From AWTP1-13 sp044868325 (GTDB taxonomy: Bacteria > Pseudomonadota > Alphaproteobacteria > Rhizobiales > Hyphomicrobiaceae): 19,045 bases of DNA. The number at the start of each line of letters is the position of its first letter. The first letter of the stretch is position 1. The DNA is taken from contig JBIOWI010000259.1 of the NCBI GenBank assembly GCA_044868325.1, positions 1 through 19,045 on the forward strand. The letters run 5' to 3'. Both the position numbers and the translations under genes were made by a program. Positions 7,071 to 17,465 of this stretch are shown piece by piece. Below the pieces are notes generated by a model. That model saw nothing but the letters and a program-made list of their open reading frames with translations, searched no databases and was not told the DNA's origin.

Positions 7071-8873
7071 CTAGCTCGGCGCGGTCCTGGCCGTCAGGGC
7101 GGCCTCGCTCAACGCCTCGCGGACGGCGGCGGGCTGTGCACGCTCGGCGGCGTGGCCGTTGGCGGCGGTCGGTCGGTCGGTTGTGTAGAAATCGCCGAGC
7201 ACCAGCACGTCCATGCCGCTCTTGAGGTAGCAGGCGATGGCGTCCGCCGGCGAGGCCACGATCGGCTCGGAGCGGTTGAAGCTGGTGTTGAGTAGGATCG
7301 GCACGCCCGTGAGGCGCCCAAACTCCTCGATCAGGCCGTAGTAGCGGGGGTTCGACGAGCGCTCCACCGTCTGGATGCGGCCGGTGTCGTCCACGTGCAC
7401 CGCGGCCGGGATGCGGTCGCGGCTCTCAGGGCGGACGCGCGGCGCCAGCGTCATGAACGGGTCGGGCTGGTCGATCTCGAAGAACTCCGCCGCCCGCTCC
7501 ACCAGCACCGCCGGTGCGAACGGCCGGAACGGCTCGCGCTGCTTGACCTTGGCGTTCAGCACGTCGCGCATCTCGGGCCGGCGCGGATCGGCCAGGATCG
7601 AGCGGTTGCCGAGCGCCCGCGGCCCCATCTCGAACCGGCCCTGGAACCAGCCGACGATCCTCCCATCCGCCAGGTCGCGCGCCACCCGCGCGATGAGCTG
7701 CTTCTCGTCCAGCCGGCGGTAGCGCAGCCCGGCGGTCTCGAGCGCGTCGACTATCTCGTCCTCGCTGTACGCCTTGCCGAGGAGCGCATGCTTCAGCTCG
7801 AAGCCGCGGGCGTGCCCCAGGTCGTGGTGGTAGTGCCATAGCGCGCTGCCGAGCGGCGCGCCGGTGTCCGACGCGCACGGCGGCACCCATAGGCGCCGCA
7901 CGTCGGTGTGCTCCAGGACCTTGGCGTTGGCCACGCAGTTCAGCGCCACGCCCCCGGAGAGGCACAGGTCGCGCTGCGGATGACGCTTGAGCAGCGTGCG
8001 CACGCGGTGCAGCACGATCTCCTCGGTGACGGCCTGCAGCGCGAAGGCGATGTCGCGGTGCCGGTCGGCAATGGGCTCGCCCTTCCCCCGCGGCGGCCCG
8101 AAAGTGTCGAGGAACTTGCGCCTGAAGGGGTGGAGCTGGCCGTAGATATCGTAGCTGAAGTAGGCCATGTTAACGGCATAGCCGCCATCCGGCGTCGGCC
8201 GGATCACGTCGCGGAAGCGTCCGACGTAGGTGTCGCCGCCGTAAGCGGCGAGCGCCATCACCTTGCCCTCGTCGCCGAAGCCGGCGAAGCCCAGGTACTC
8301 GGTGACGAAGGTGTAGACGAGGCCCGCGGAGTTCATGATGCCCGTGGACCACAGGCGCTCCAGCCGGTTGCCGCGGCCGACGTAGGCGCTCGACGAGCAG
8401 TCGTCGCCGTAGCCGTCCATCACCAGCACCAGCGACTCCTCGAACGGCGACACGAAGAACATGGCCGCGTGCGCGTGGTGGTGAGGCACGTTGACGATCG
8501 GCGGAAACGCAGACACGCCCAGACGCCTTCTCATGTCCCGCTTCAGGAAGTGGTTGAGAAAGACGATGTCGTTCTTCTGCGAGGTGTGCGAGGCGGGGAG
8601 CGCGAGCGAGAGACTGAGCGGAAAGCGGCGCAGCAGGAGCGAGGCGAAGGTCCGGCGCAGGAGGCCCAGGTTCCACGGCGCCGTGACGACATCGATGTCT
8701 TCGATGCCGAGCCCCAGTTCCTCCAGACCGGCGATCAGCCCGCGCCGCGGAAACCTCTTCGTCCTCTTGTCGCGATTGAATCGCTCCTCCTCAAGGACAA
8801 GCTCGGGCACACCGTCCTTGAGGAAGGCCACGCCGCTGTCGTGGGTCTTGGCTACGATCCCGAGAATTCGCAA
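7071..8873 (-). CDS. NodU/CmcH-family carbamoyltransferase
   Basis: This large enzyme transfers a carbamoyl group from carbamoyl phosphate, via carbamoyl-adenylate, to a hydroxyl of a small molecule or sugar. The N-terminal Kae1/YrdC-like ATPase-fold domain starts RILGIVAKTHDSGVAF and contains the metal-binding HHHAHAA (131-137), VMDGYGD (151-157), GDEGKVMALAAYG and LSGGVALN (305-312). The C-terminal domain has GWFQGRFEMGPRALGNRSIL (408-427) and LLNTSFN (527-533). No ATG fits the N-terminus. The TTG at 8873 begins exactly where family members start (600 residues). The frame stays open to another TTG at 9032, which would add about 53 residues unlike the family. No other biosynthetic gene lies beside it, so the acceptor (antibiotic, lipid, hopanoid or glycan) is unknown. 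Confidence 0.9.
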   Translation of the reverse strand: MRILGIVAKTHDSGVAFLKDGVPELVLEEERFNRDKRTKRFPRRGLIAGLEELGLGIEDIDVVTAPWNLGLLRRTFASLLLRRFPLSLSLALPASHTSQKNDIVFLNHFLKRDMRRRLGVSAFPPIVNVPHHHAHAAMFFVSPFEESLVLVMDGYGDDCSSSAYVGRGNRLERLWSTGIMNSAGLVYTFVTEYLGFAGFGDEGKVMALAAYGGDTYVGRFRDVIRPTPDGGYAVNMAYFSYDIYGQLHPFRRKFLDTFGPPRGKGEPIADRHRDIAFALQAVTEEIVLHRVRTLLKRHPQRDLCLSGGVALNCVANAKVLEHTDVRRLWVPPCASDTGAPLGSALWHYHHDLGHARGFELKHALLGKAYSEDEIVDALETAGLRYRRLDEKQLIARVARDLADGRIVGWFQGRFEMGPRALGNRSILADPRRPEMRDVLNAKVKQREPFRPFAPAVLVERAAEFFEIDQPDPFMTLAPRVRPESRDRIPAAVHVDDTGRIQTVERSSNPRYYGLIEEFGRLTGVPILLNTSFNRSEPIVASPADAIACYLKSGMDVLVLGDFYTTDRPTAANGHAAERAQPAAVREALSEAALTARTAPS

Positions 8874-9123
8874 GGCTCGAACACCGCTCAGCTGAACTCG
8901 GTCGGATGAGGTATGCCAGCGGCGCCATGCTTGGATCGCCACGCGCGCATTAGAGACGAGCGCGGCACGCTTGTCGAGTTCGCAGAAACACCATCTCAGC
9001 AAAGATTGTTGAGTAAAATCGCGCCCGAACAAAGAGTTAGCTGATAGCGGATAGCGCAGGCCGCACTGCTCTTGGGTCAGCCTCGAAGAGTTGGCGCAGT
9101 TGTTTCAAGTTTCACGGTGTCGA

Positions 9124-9234
9124 GATTCGGCAGTCGGGCGTCGGCAGTCGGCAGTTGCAAAATTCGATCCCTACGACTGCCGAAGCCCGACTGCCGGGCA
9201 TGACTCGCCGGTCTGAGGCAAAGCCTCGCTAGCC
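9124..9234. repeat. Composite dispersed repeat, copy 1 (heptamer arms plus 24-nt tail)
   Basis: CGGCAGT-like heptamers (CGGCAGT, CGGGCGT, CGGCAGT, CGGCAGT) run on the plus strand from 9128. After about 20 bases their complements ACTGCCG...ACTGCCG follow, so the arms can fold on each other. The element ends with a tail (9211-9234) that contains a small GAGGC-AAA-GCCTC hairpin. A second copy lies at 15696-15831, and the tails agree at 22 of 24 bases. It lies just downstream of the secA stop. Confidence 0.75.
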
Positions 9235-9258
9235 CTCTCCCCGCAAGCGGGGAGAGGG
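9233..9258. repeat. Perfect 12-bp palindrome downstream of secA (REP-like / possible terminator)
   Basis: CCCTCTCCCCGC and GCGGGGAGAGGG pair perfectly around AA. In RNA from secA this forms a very stable hairpin 33 bases after the stop codon. It has no U-run, so it may act as a 3'-end stabiliser or attenuator rather than as an intrinsic terminator. The motif resembles short palindromes scattered in Hyphomicrobiales genomes (recollection, not checked). Confidence 0.65.
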
Positions 9259-9290
9259 GACCTGTCGGCGCCTGCCGCGCGAGTTTCGTT

Positions 9291-12812
<3,522 letters not shown>

Positions 12813-12979
12813 CTGGCAAATTCCCGTTGAATCGCTGCAGCTTGAGCGGTCGGCCTAGGACAGCGAAAGCCCCGCGGGCGGGCGCAGACCGCCCTCGACA
12901 GGCACCGTCTCGAAGCGGGGGGATAGGCTGTAACCCGCGGAGGAGCGCCTGCAGCTACCGGTCCCGCTGGGCCCATCCT

Positions 12980-13008
12980 CAGATAAGGACAGCCCCCAGC
13001 CTTGTCAA
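12980..13008 (-). promoter_or_regulatory. Likely secA promoter
   Basis: On the minus strand TTGACA (13008-13003) and TATCTG (12985-12980) are 17 bases apart. Transcription would start near 12973, leaving about 160 nt before the secA ATG. The leader contains GC-rich possible stems, but I see no known riboswitch or arrest peptide in it. Confidence 0.55.
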
Positions 13009-13030
13009 CGAAGGATGCCCCCTCGCGGTG

Positions 13031-13100
13031 GCGGGGTCAGACCCCTCGCCTCCGGCGTCTCGATAATGGTCTACCGAATGCGCGAGGGGTCTGACCCCGC
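13031..13100. repeat. GGGGTCAGACCCC inverted repeat upstream of argJ
   Basis: GCGGGGTCAGACCCCTCGC (13031-13049) and GCGAGGGGTCTGACCCCGC (13082-13100) are exact reverse complements, 19 bp, with a 32-nt loop. Each arm is itself a near-palindrome (GGGGTC-nGA-CCCC). The same unit recurs after argJ. It looks like a REP-type dispersed element. Confidence 0.8.
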
Positions 13101-13194
13101 TTGCGGCTTCGGCCATTCGCCTTGTGACGCATCGTTAAGATCGGCTAAACCGCCCCACCGCCCTCCAGCGAACGTCTCGTGAAAGGCTGCGCCC

Positions 13195-14445
13195 ATGGCC
13201 AAGTCCACCGTACCGGTCTCGCCGTTCGCACCCGAGCGGCTTCCCGAGATGCCGCCGGTGGCGGGCGTGCGATTGGCCGCCTGCGCCGCCGGAATCCGCT
13301 ACGCGGGCCGCACCGATCTGATGCTGGCGGTGCTGGATCCAGGCACCGTGGCGGCGGGCGTGCTGACCCGGTCCAAGACCTCATCGGCGCCGGTGCTGTG
13401 GTGCCGCCGGAACCTGGCCGAGGGCAGGGCGCGGGCGCTTGTGGTCAACTCGGGCAACGCCAACGCCTTCACTGGCAAGAAGGGTGCCGAGGCGACACGT
13501 ATCACAGCGGAGGCCACGGCCGCCGCCATTGGTTGTGCTCCCGATGAGGTTTACGTCTCCTCCACCGGCGTGATCGGCGAGCCGCTGGACACCGCCAAGT
13601 TCGCCCATCTCCTGGGGGGCCTCGCAAAGGCGGCGGCGCCCGACGCCTGGCACGAGGCGGCGCGGGCGATCATGACGACAGATACCTTCCCCAAGCTTGC
13701 CACCCGCACCGTGCGGCTCGGCGGCACGGACGTGGCTGTCAACGGCTTCGCCAAGGGTGCGGGCATGATCGCGCCGGACCTCGCCACCATGCTGGTCTTT
13801 ATTTTCACCGACGCGGCGGTCGCCCAGCCCGCGCTGCAGGCGATGCTGGCCGAGGGCGCCGACAAGACCTTCAACTGCATCACCATCGACAGCGACACCT
13901 CGACCAGCGACACCGTGCTCTGCTTCGCGACCGGCGCAGCGATGGCACGCGGCGCGCCGCCGATCACGGATGCAGCGAGCCCGGAGGGGCGGGTCTTCGC
14001 CGCTGCTTTGCTCGACCTGATGCACGAGTTGGCGCTCTGGGTGGTGAAGGACGGCGAGGGGCTGACGAAGTTCGTCACCGTGAACGTGGCTGGCGCCGAG
14101 ACGGACGCCGCCGCCCGCCGCATCGGCTTCGCCATCGCCAACTCGCCGCTCGTCAAGACCGCCATCGCCGGCTGCGACCCCAACTGGGGCCGCGTGGTGA
14201 TGGCCGTGGGCAAGGCGGGCGAGGCCGCCGACCGCGACCGCCTCTCCATCCGCTACGGCGACATCGAGGTCGCCAAGGACGGCGAGCGCGCCCCCACCTA
14301 CGACGAGGAGACCGTGGCCGCCTACATGCTGGGCCGCGAGATCGCCATCTCCGTCGACCTCGCCCTCGGCCCCGGCAAGGCCACCGTGTGGACCTGCGAC
14401 CTGACCCACGGGTATATCTCGGTCAACGCGGATTATCGGAGTTGA
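13195..14445 (+). CDS. argJ: Glutamate N-acetyltransferase / amino-acid acetyltransferase (ArgJ)
   Basis: This 416-residue enzyme of arginine biosynthesis moves the acetyl group from N-acetylornithine to glutamate. Forms that also use acetyl-CoA start the pathway as well; sequence alone does not settle which this is. It is made as one chain that cuts itself: KGAGMIAPDLATML (187-200) holds the cleavage site just before T198, which becomes the N-terminal nucleophile of the beta chain. VVNSGNANAFTG (83-94), VSSTGVIGEPL (121-131), CITIDSDTSTSDT and GCDPNWGRV are further family signatures, and the length is normal. The ATG at 13195 matches the family N-terminus, but its ribosome site is weak. It is divergent from secA, and repeats lie on both sides. 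Confidence 0.96.
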   Translation: MAKSTVPVSPFAPERLPEMPPVAGVRLAACAAGIRYAGRTDLMLAVLDPGTVAAGVLTRSKTSSAPVLWCRRNLAEGRARALVVNSGNANAFTGKKGAEATRITAEATAAAIGCAPDEVYVSSTGVIGEPLDTAKFAHLLGGLAKAAAPDAWHEAARAIMTTDTFPKLATRTVRLGGTDVAVNGFAKGAGMIAPDLATMLVFIFTDAAVAQPALQAMLAEGADKTFNCITIDSDTSTSDTVLCFATGAAMARGAPPITDAASPEGRVFAAALLDLMHELALWVVKDGEGLTKFVTVNVAGAETDAAARRIGFAIANSPLVKTAIAGCDPNWGRVVMAVGKAGEAADRDRLSIRYGDIEVAKDGERAPTYDEETVAAYMLGREIAISVDLALGPGKATVWTCDLTHGYISVNADYRS

Positions 14446-14453
14446 GGCGGAGC

Positions 14454-14563
14454 GAGAGGGGTCAGACCCCTCGCGTCTGCCGTCGTTGTTCTCCTCGATG
14501 TCGGAGGCGAGGGGTCTGACCCGCAACCCCCCACTTGCGGGGAAGCGATTGGGGTCTGACCCC
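14454..14563. repeat. GGGGTCAGACCCC repeat cluster downstream of argJ
   Basis: Three units are visible: GAGAGGGGTCAGACCCCTCG (14454-14473), GCGAGGGGTCTGACCCGC (14507-14524) and GGGGTCTGACCCC (14551-14563). The first two face each other as in the copy upstream of argJ. CCCGCAA (14520-14526) and TTGCGGG (14535-14541) form a short hairpin between the second and third. It begins 9 bp after the argJ stop and may also stop argJ transcription. Confidence 0.75.
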
Positions 14564-14660
14564 AGGGCACATCATCACGTTCTGCGTCTCCCACGCCCGT
14601 CTCGATTTCCGTTCCGCGTATTTGCCGCTATTGTAGGCAACTGAGAAAGAGGCCCGACTC

Positions 14661-14894
14661 ATGACGAACGTGCATCCGCGCATTGCGCTCGATCCCAAGG
14701 TCCTTGCTGGCAAACCGGTGATCCGCGGCACAAGGCTCTCTGTGGAGTTCATCATCGGCCTGATGGCCGACGGCTGGAGCGAGGCCGATATCCTGGCCAA
14801 CTACCCCGGCATCGCACACGAGGACATCATCGCTTGCTTGGCTTACGCCCGCGACACCCTAAGCTCGGAGAAGGTATTCCCGAGCGCGGCGTGA
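14661..14894 (+). CDS. DUF433-family protein, probable antitoxin
   Basis: This 77-residue protein shows the DUF433 core HPRIALDPKVLAGKPVIRGT followed by RLSVEFIIGLMADGWSEADILANYPGI, a winged-helix-like fold. DUF433 proteins are commonly encoded directly in front of a DUF5615 PIN-like protein, and the pairs are treated as VapBC-type toxin-antitoxin systems. That is the arrangement here, with 1 base between stop and next ATG. The ATG at 14661 has AAAGAGG 8 bases upstream. It would bind and restrain the partner and might repress its own promoter (inference). It is placed between argJ and mutT, right after a repeat cluster, which suggests a later arrival. Confidence 0.88.
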   Translation: MTNVHPRIALDPKVLAGKPVIRGTRLSVEFIIGLMADGWSEADILANYPGIAHEDIIACLAYARDTLSSEKVFPSAA

Positions 14895-14895
14895 C

Positions 14896-15249
14896 ATGCG
14901 GTTTCTCGCCAACGAGAATTTCGCGGGCGCCGCCGTTCAAGAGCTGGAAGCCGCGGGGCACGACGTAGTTTGGGTGAGGACAGCAGCACCCGGTATGGCC
15001 GACCCCGACGTGCTGTCGTGGGCAGCTCGCGAGGAGCGCATCCTTCTCACGTTCGACAAGGATTTCGGCGAATTGGCGAGGGCATCGACCCTGCCATCAA
15101 CCTGTGGCGTCATCCTATTTCGCATGCCGATGCCAAGGCCAAGCGACGCTGGCCGTCGGCTTGCTGACCTCGTCACCGCACGGGACGACTGGGCCGGCCA
15201 CTTCTCTGTTATTGAGCCCGGCCGGATCCGCATGCGTCCGTTGACCTGA
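14896..15249 (+). CDS. DUF5615 PIN-like protein, probable toxin
   Basis: This 117-residue protein is a small PIN-like (VapC-related, Mut7-C-like) nuclease-fold protein. The N-terminal strand MRFLANENF is the family's FLxDEN motif, here with Asn (N6) where many members have Asp. LLTFDKDFGEL (50-60) gives acidic residues D54 and D56, and D36/D38 are further candidates. PIN toxins cut RNA with a metal cluster of acidic residues; cleavage by this subfamily is less well shown. The gene starts 1 base after the DUF433 stop, so expression is translationally coupled. The Asn may belong to a natural subgroup rather than inactivate the protein. Confidence 0.86.
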   Translation: MRFLANENFAGAAVQELEAAGHDVVWVRTAAPGMADPDVLSWAAREERILLTFDKDFGELARASTLPSTCGVILFRMPMPRPSDAGRRLADLVTARDDWAGHFSVIEPGRIRMRPLT

Positions 15250-15284
15250 TCCCAATCTGAGAGCCCAAAGTGTCCCAAGGCGCA

Positions 15285-15689
15285 ATGACCTCATCCATCC
15301 TCCTCGTCGCGGCCTGCGCCCTCGTCGATGCCGACGGCCGGGTGCTGCTGGCCAGGCGCCCGCCGGGCAAGCCGCTCGCGGGGCTGTGGGAGTTTCCCGG
15401 CGGCAAGGTCGAGCCCGGCGAGACGCCGGAGGCGGCGCTGATCCGGGAGCTGAAGGAGGAGCTCGACATCGACGTGGCCCCCAAGTGCCTCGCGCCGCTG
15501 AGCTTCGCCAGCCATACCTACCCTGAGTTCCACCTGCTGATGCCGCTCTTCATCTGCCGGCGCTGGGAGGGCGACATCGCCCCGCTGCAGGGCCAAGAGC
15601 TCGCCTGGGTGCGCGCCCGCAAGCTCGCCGACTACGCCATGCCCCCTGCCGACGAGCCCCTCAAGGCCGTGCTGCGCGACCTGCTCTAG
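15285..15689 (+). CDS. mutT: Nudix hydrolase, MutT-type 8-oxo-dGTP diphosphatase
   Basis: This 134-residue protein hydrolyses oxidised nucleoside triphosphates, typically 8-oxo-dGTP, and so prevents A:T to C:G mutation. The Nudix box is complete in its catalytic residues: G-x5-E in GKVEPGE, then REL-KEE (about residues 39-61), with LDI in place of the usual LGI at the end. The N-terminal AACALVDADGRVLLARRPPG and GLWEFPGGKVE are typical of MutT. I chose the ATG at 15285; a GTG at 15270 would add five residues. It lies 35 bp after the DUF5615 gene and may share its transcript. In related genomes mutT lies near argJ, so the toxin-antitoxin pair appears to separate them (recollection and inference). 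Confidence 0.92.
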   Translation: MTSSILLVAACALVDADGRVLLARRPPGKPLAGLWEFPGGKVEPGETPEAALIRELKEELDIDVAPKCLAPLSFASHTYPEFHLLMPLFICRRWEGDIAPLQGQELAWVRARKLADYAMPPADEPLKAVLRDLL

Positions 15690-15695
15690 GAAGCC

Positions 15696-15831
15696 GATTC
15701 GGCAGTCGGCAGTCGGGCGTCGGCAATCGCAACAAGAGAGCAAGCGTCGACAGGATCGTCTACCCCGACTGCCGACCCCCGACTGCCGACGCCCGACAAG
15801 ACTCTCGGTCTGAGGCAGAGCCTCGTTAGCC
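15696..15831. repeat. Composite dispersed repeat, copy 2
   Basis: It starts GATTCGGCAGTCGGCAGTCGG and has CGGCAGT-like heptamers on the left and ACTGCCG-type complements on the right of a 40-nt centre, then the tail GTCTGAGGC-AGA-GCCTC (15808-15831). The order and orientation are the same as in copy 1. It fills the 144-bp gap between mutT and the araC-type gene and ends 3 bases before the stop codon of the latter. Confidence 0.75.
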
Positions 15832-15833
15832 GG

Positions 15834-16733
15834 TCAATATTGTAGAAGCTCGCGGAAAGCGGTCGGCGTCATGCCCATGTGCTGCGTGAAGAGGCGAGTG
15901 AAGGAGCTGTGGGTGAACCCGACCGCCGTGGCGATCGCACCGATGGACTGGTTCTCATCGTGCAGGAGGGTGCGGGCCTCAAGGAGGCGGCGCTCGGTGA
16001 CGTACTGATGCGGGGCTAAGCCCGTGGTGTCGCGGAACGCCTTGGCAAAGTGAAACAGGGTCATGTCGGCGGCGGCGGCCAGCTCGGCCAAAGCAAGGTC
16101 GCGCGCCAGGTTGGCATCGATGAACTCGCTCACGCGCTTGAGCTTGGCCGGCTGAACGATGCGCGGCCTGTGGTCGAGCGGTCGGCCGATGTTCGAGTGC
16201 GCACCAAGAAGGCGGCCTGCAAGCTCGAGAGCCCGCGCATCGATGCGCAGCCGTCCCCCGCTCTCCGGGTAGGCGATTTCCCGAAGCAGCTGGTGGGCGA
16301 TGCGCTCAAGGACGAGGTCGCGGACGATGAACCTGGGGATGATCTCCACCGAGCGGGAATCGCGCGCTGCGCCTTCGGCGATCGACCGGTCGAGCACGTC
16401 GCCGGAGAGAGACACCACGACGATGTCGACAGCCTTGTCGCACACCCATCGCGTGGCGAAGTCGGGCGGGGCGATGGCGATGTGGCCGGGGCCATGGCGG
16501 ACCCTCGCCGTTCGGCCATCGATCGTACCCTGGAGGTGGAAGGGCGTACCGTAGTTGATGCCGAACACGGGCACGTGCAGCGGCGGCACCGGGAAGTCGA
16601 TCCTGCCGAGGTGGAGGCGGCTGACGGCGACCGTGCCCCAATCGCGCTCGGGGCTCAGCAGCTGAACGTCGGCCGCGGCCTGCGCACGAAAGACTTCCAG
16701 CGCCTTCCGCTCCGGGCGACGCGCGGTGGACAT
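15834..16733 (-). CDS. AraC-family transcriptional regulator
   Basis: This 299-residue protein has an N-terminal ligand-binding-like domain (about 1-180; contains VFGINYGTPFHLQG and GPGHIAIAPPD, akin to AraC_binding_2 sensors). It ends in an AraC/XylS double helix-turn-helix. The first HTH is DLALAELAAAADMTLFHFAK. The second is SIGAIATAVGFTHSSFTRLF, just before the family motif MGMTPTAFRELL. I used the ATG at 16733 (GGGAGGG close upstream); a GTG at 16745 is the alternative. No target operon is adjacent: mutT is convergent and the upstream gene is a small unknown. The inducer cannot be inferred. Confidence 0.92.
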   Translation of the reverse strand: MSTARRPERKALEVFRAQAAADVQLLSPERDWGTVAVSRLHLGRIDFPVPPLHVPVFGINYGTPFHLQGTIDGRTARVRHGPGHIAIAPPDFATRWVCDKAVDIVVVSLSGDVLDRSIAEGAARDSRSVEIIPRFIVRDLVLERIAHQLLREIAYPESGGRLRIDARALELAGRLLGAHSNIGRPLDHRPRIVQPAKLKRVSEFIDANLARDLALAELAAAADMTLFHFAKAFRDTTGLAPHQYVTERRLLEARTLLHDENQSIGAIATAVGFTHSSFTRLFTQHMGMTPTAFRELLQY

Positions 16734-16752
16734 GGACCCTCCCACGGCTCCC

Positions 16753-16781
16753 AGTATGGCACGGATCGGAATGATTGACAG
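16753..16781 (-). promoter_or_regulatory. Candidate promoter of the araC-type gene
   Basis: On the minus strand CTGTCA (16781-16776), a 17-base spacer and CATACT (16758-16753) give four matches each to the sigma-70 boxes. Transcription would start near 16746, about 13 nt before the ATG, which leaves just enough room for the GGGAGGG ribosome site. Confidence 0.4.
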
Positions 16782-16922
16782 TTCAACGATCAGTGAGCGC
16801 AGAGATGAAATTGTGCCAAGAATCGCATAACGGGCGGTGCGCGGAACGGTTCATTGTGCAACGCTTTTCAAGCGGTCCGCACTGGCTTCCGCGGGCTGCC
16901 GCGCAAGGTGCCCACTGGGGGG

Positions 16923-16967
16923 CGAGCGGACAGGTTCCCGAAGCCGACACCGGAGACTGTCCGCTCG
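16923..16967. repeat. 11-bp perfect inverted repeat of unknown role
   Basis: CGAGCGGACAG (16923-16933) and CTGTCCGCTCG (16957-16967) are exact complements with a 23-nt loop. It lies about 95 bp before the small unknown gene. No T-run follows. It could be a regulator site, a small RNA stem or a remnant of a repeat. Confidence 0.5.
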
Positions 16968-17062
16968 ATGAGGGACGGCGGGCGCGAGGGCGCCAGCTGT
17001 CTCTCGTTCCTCGGCGGACGATATGTGCGAAATGCTGTGCTCCGCGGTTCGGTTTCTCTAGG

Positions 17063-17320
17063 ATGAAAGACCAGCGCTACGTTGCGATGCAGAAGGCCGT
17101 CGACTTGGCGCTCTCGGGCCAGTGCAGCAACTGGTGGACCGTTCAGGCGCATATGCGGGTCAGCGGCTTCCAAGCCAGGGACCTGGAGTGGACGGACGCG
17201 CAGCGCGACTGGCTCGATCGGCTTTGTGCGGAGGCCCGTCCTGCCGCGCCGGCTGTCGGTGGACTGAGGCTCGCCGCAGAGTCCTCACGCGCCGAACCGG
17301 ACGAAGGTGGCAACGCCTGA
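17063..17320 (+). CDS. Small hypothetical protein
   Basis: I do not recognise a named family. The 85 residues from the ATG at 17063 begin MKDQRYVAMQKAVDLALSGQ and contain CSNWWTVQAHMRVSGF and EWTDAQRDWLDRLCAEA. The first 58 residues look like a helical, soluble cytosolic domain with paired tryptophans (WW and EWTDAQ...W). The rest is Ala/Pro-rich and probably disordered. Its residue pattern resembles small proteins seen in various proteobacteria, but I cannot assign a function. AGG lies directly before the ATG, too close for a normal ribosome site, so translation may be weak or leaderless. A longer frame from 16775 exists but its N-terminal part looks random. Confidence 0.5.
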   Translation: MKDQRYVAMQKAVDLALSGQCSNWWTVQAHMRVSGFQARDLEWTDAQRDWLDRLCAEARPAAPAVGGLRLAAESSRAEPDEGGNA

Positions 17321-17465
17321 GTGTCAGCAAATCACCGGCTCCGCCGACCCTCGATGACGAAACGGAGCGCGGCGCAGCGTTGAGTGTCCGACGGCTTTGG
17401 AGGGCCGCCCGCACGCCGCTTGGCCCCCTCCTCGGAAGCGTTGAGGTTCCCCAGAGCCGGATGCC

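Larger units (their letters stand above)
8874..9290. other. Non-coding stretch between carbamoyltransferase and secA
   Basis: Upstream of the chosen carbamoyltransferase start, 8874-9123 is read-through frame and leader in which I see no convincing gene or promoter. The rest, 9124-9258, is taken up by a composite repeat and a strong palindrome (listed separately). The last 32 bases lead to the secA stop. Confidence 0.5.
12813..13194. other. 382-bp secA/argJ divergent intergenic region
   Basis: No gene is seen. It holds a good secA promoter with a roughly 160-nt leader, a 19-bp perfect inverted repeat, and a weak argJ promoter candidate (TTGTGA at 13122-13127, 17 bases, CTAAAC at 13145-13150). 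The peptidyl-prolyl isomerase gene that often lies between secA and argJ in this bacterial group is absent. Confidence 0.5.
16734..17062. other. 329-bp intergenic region upstream of the araC-type gene
   Basis: It holds an araC promoter candidate and an 11-bp inverted repeat (both listed). The frame of the next gene stays open upward to 16775, but that extension lacks the regular composition of the downstream part. No other gene is seen. Confidence 0.4.

Noticed and set aside
9124..9258. Possible CRISPR array
   Set aside because: The heptamer units are far too short, spacers are absent, and the two halves are inverted rather than direct repeats.
13381..14526. 381-codon frame opposite argJ
   Set aside because: Antisense shadow of argJ with Gly/Asp/His-rich random composition.
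16775..17062. N-terminal extension of the small unknown protein
   Set aside because: The added 96 residues lack the regular helical pattern of the downstream part and run through the intergenic dyad.
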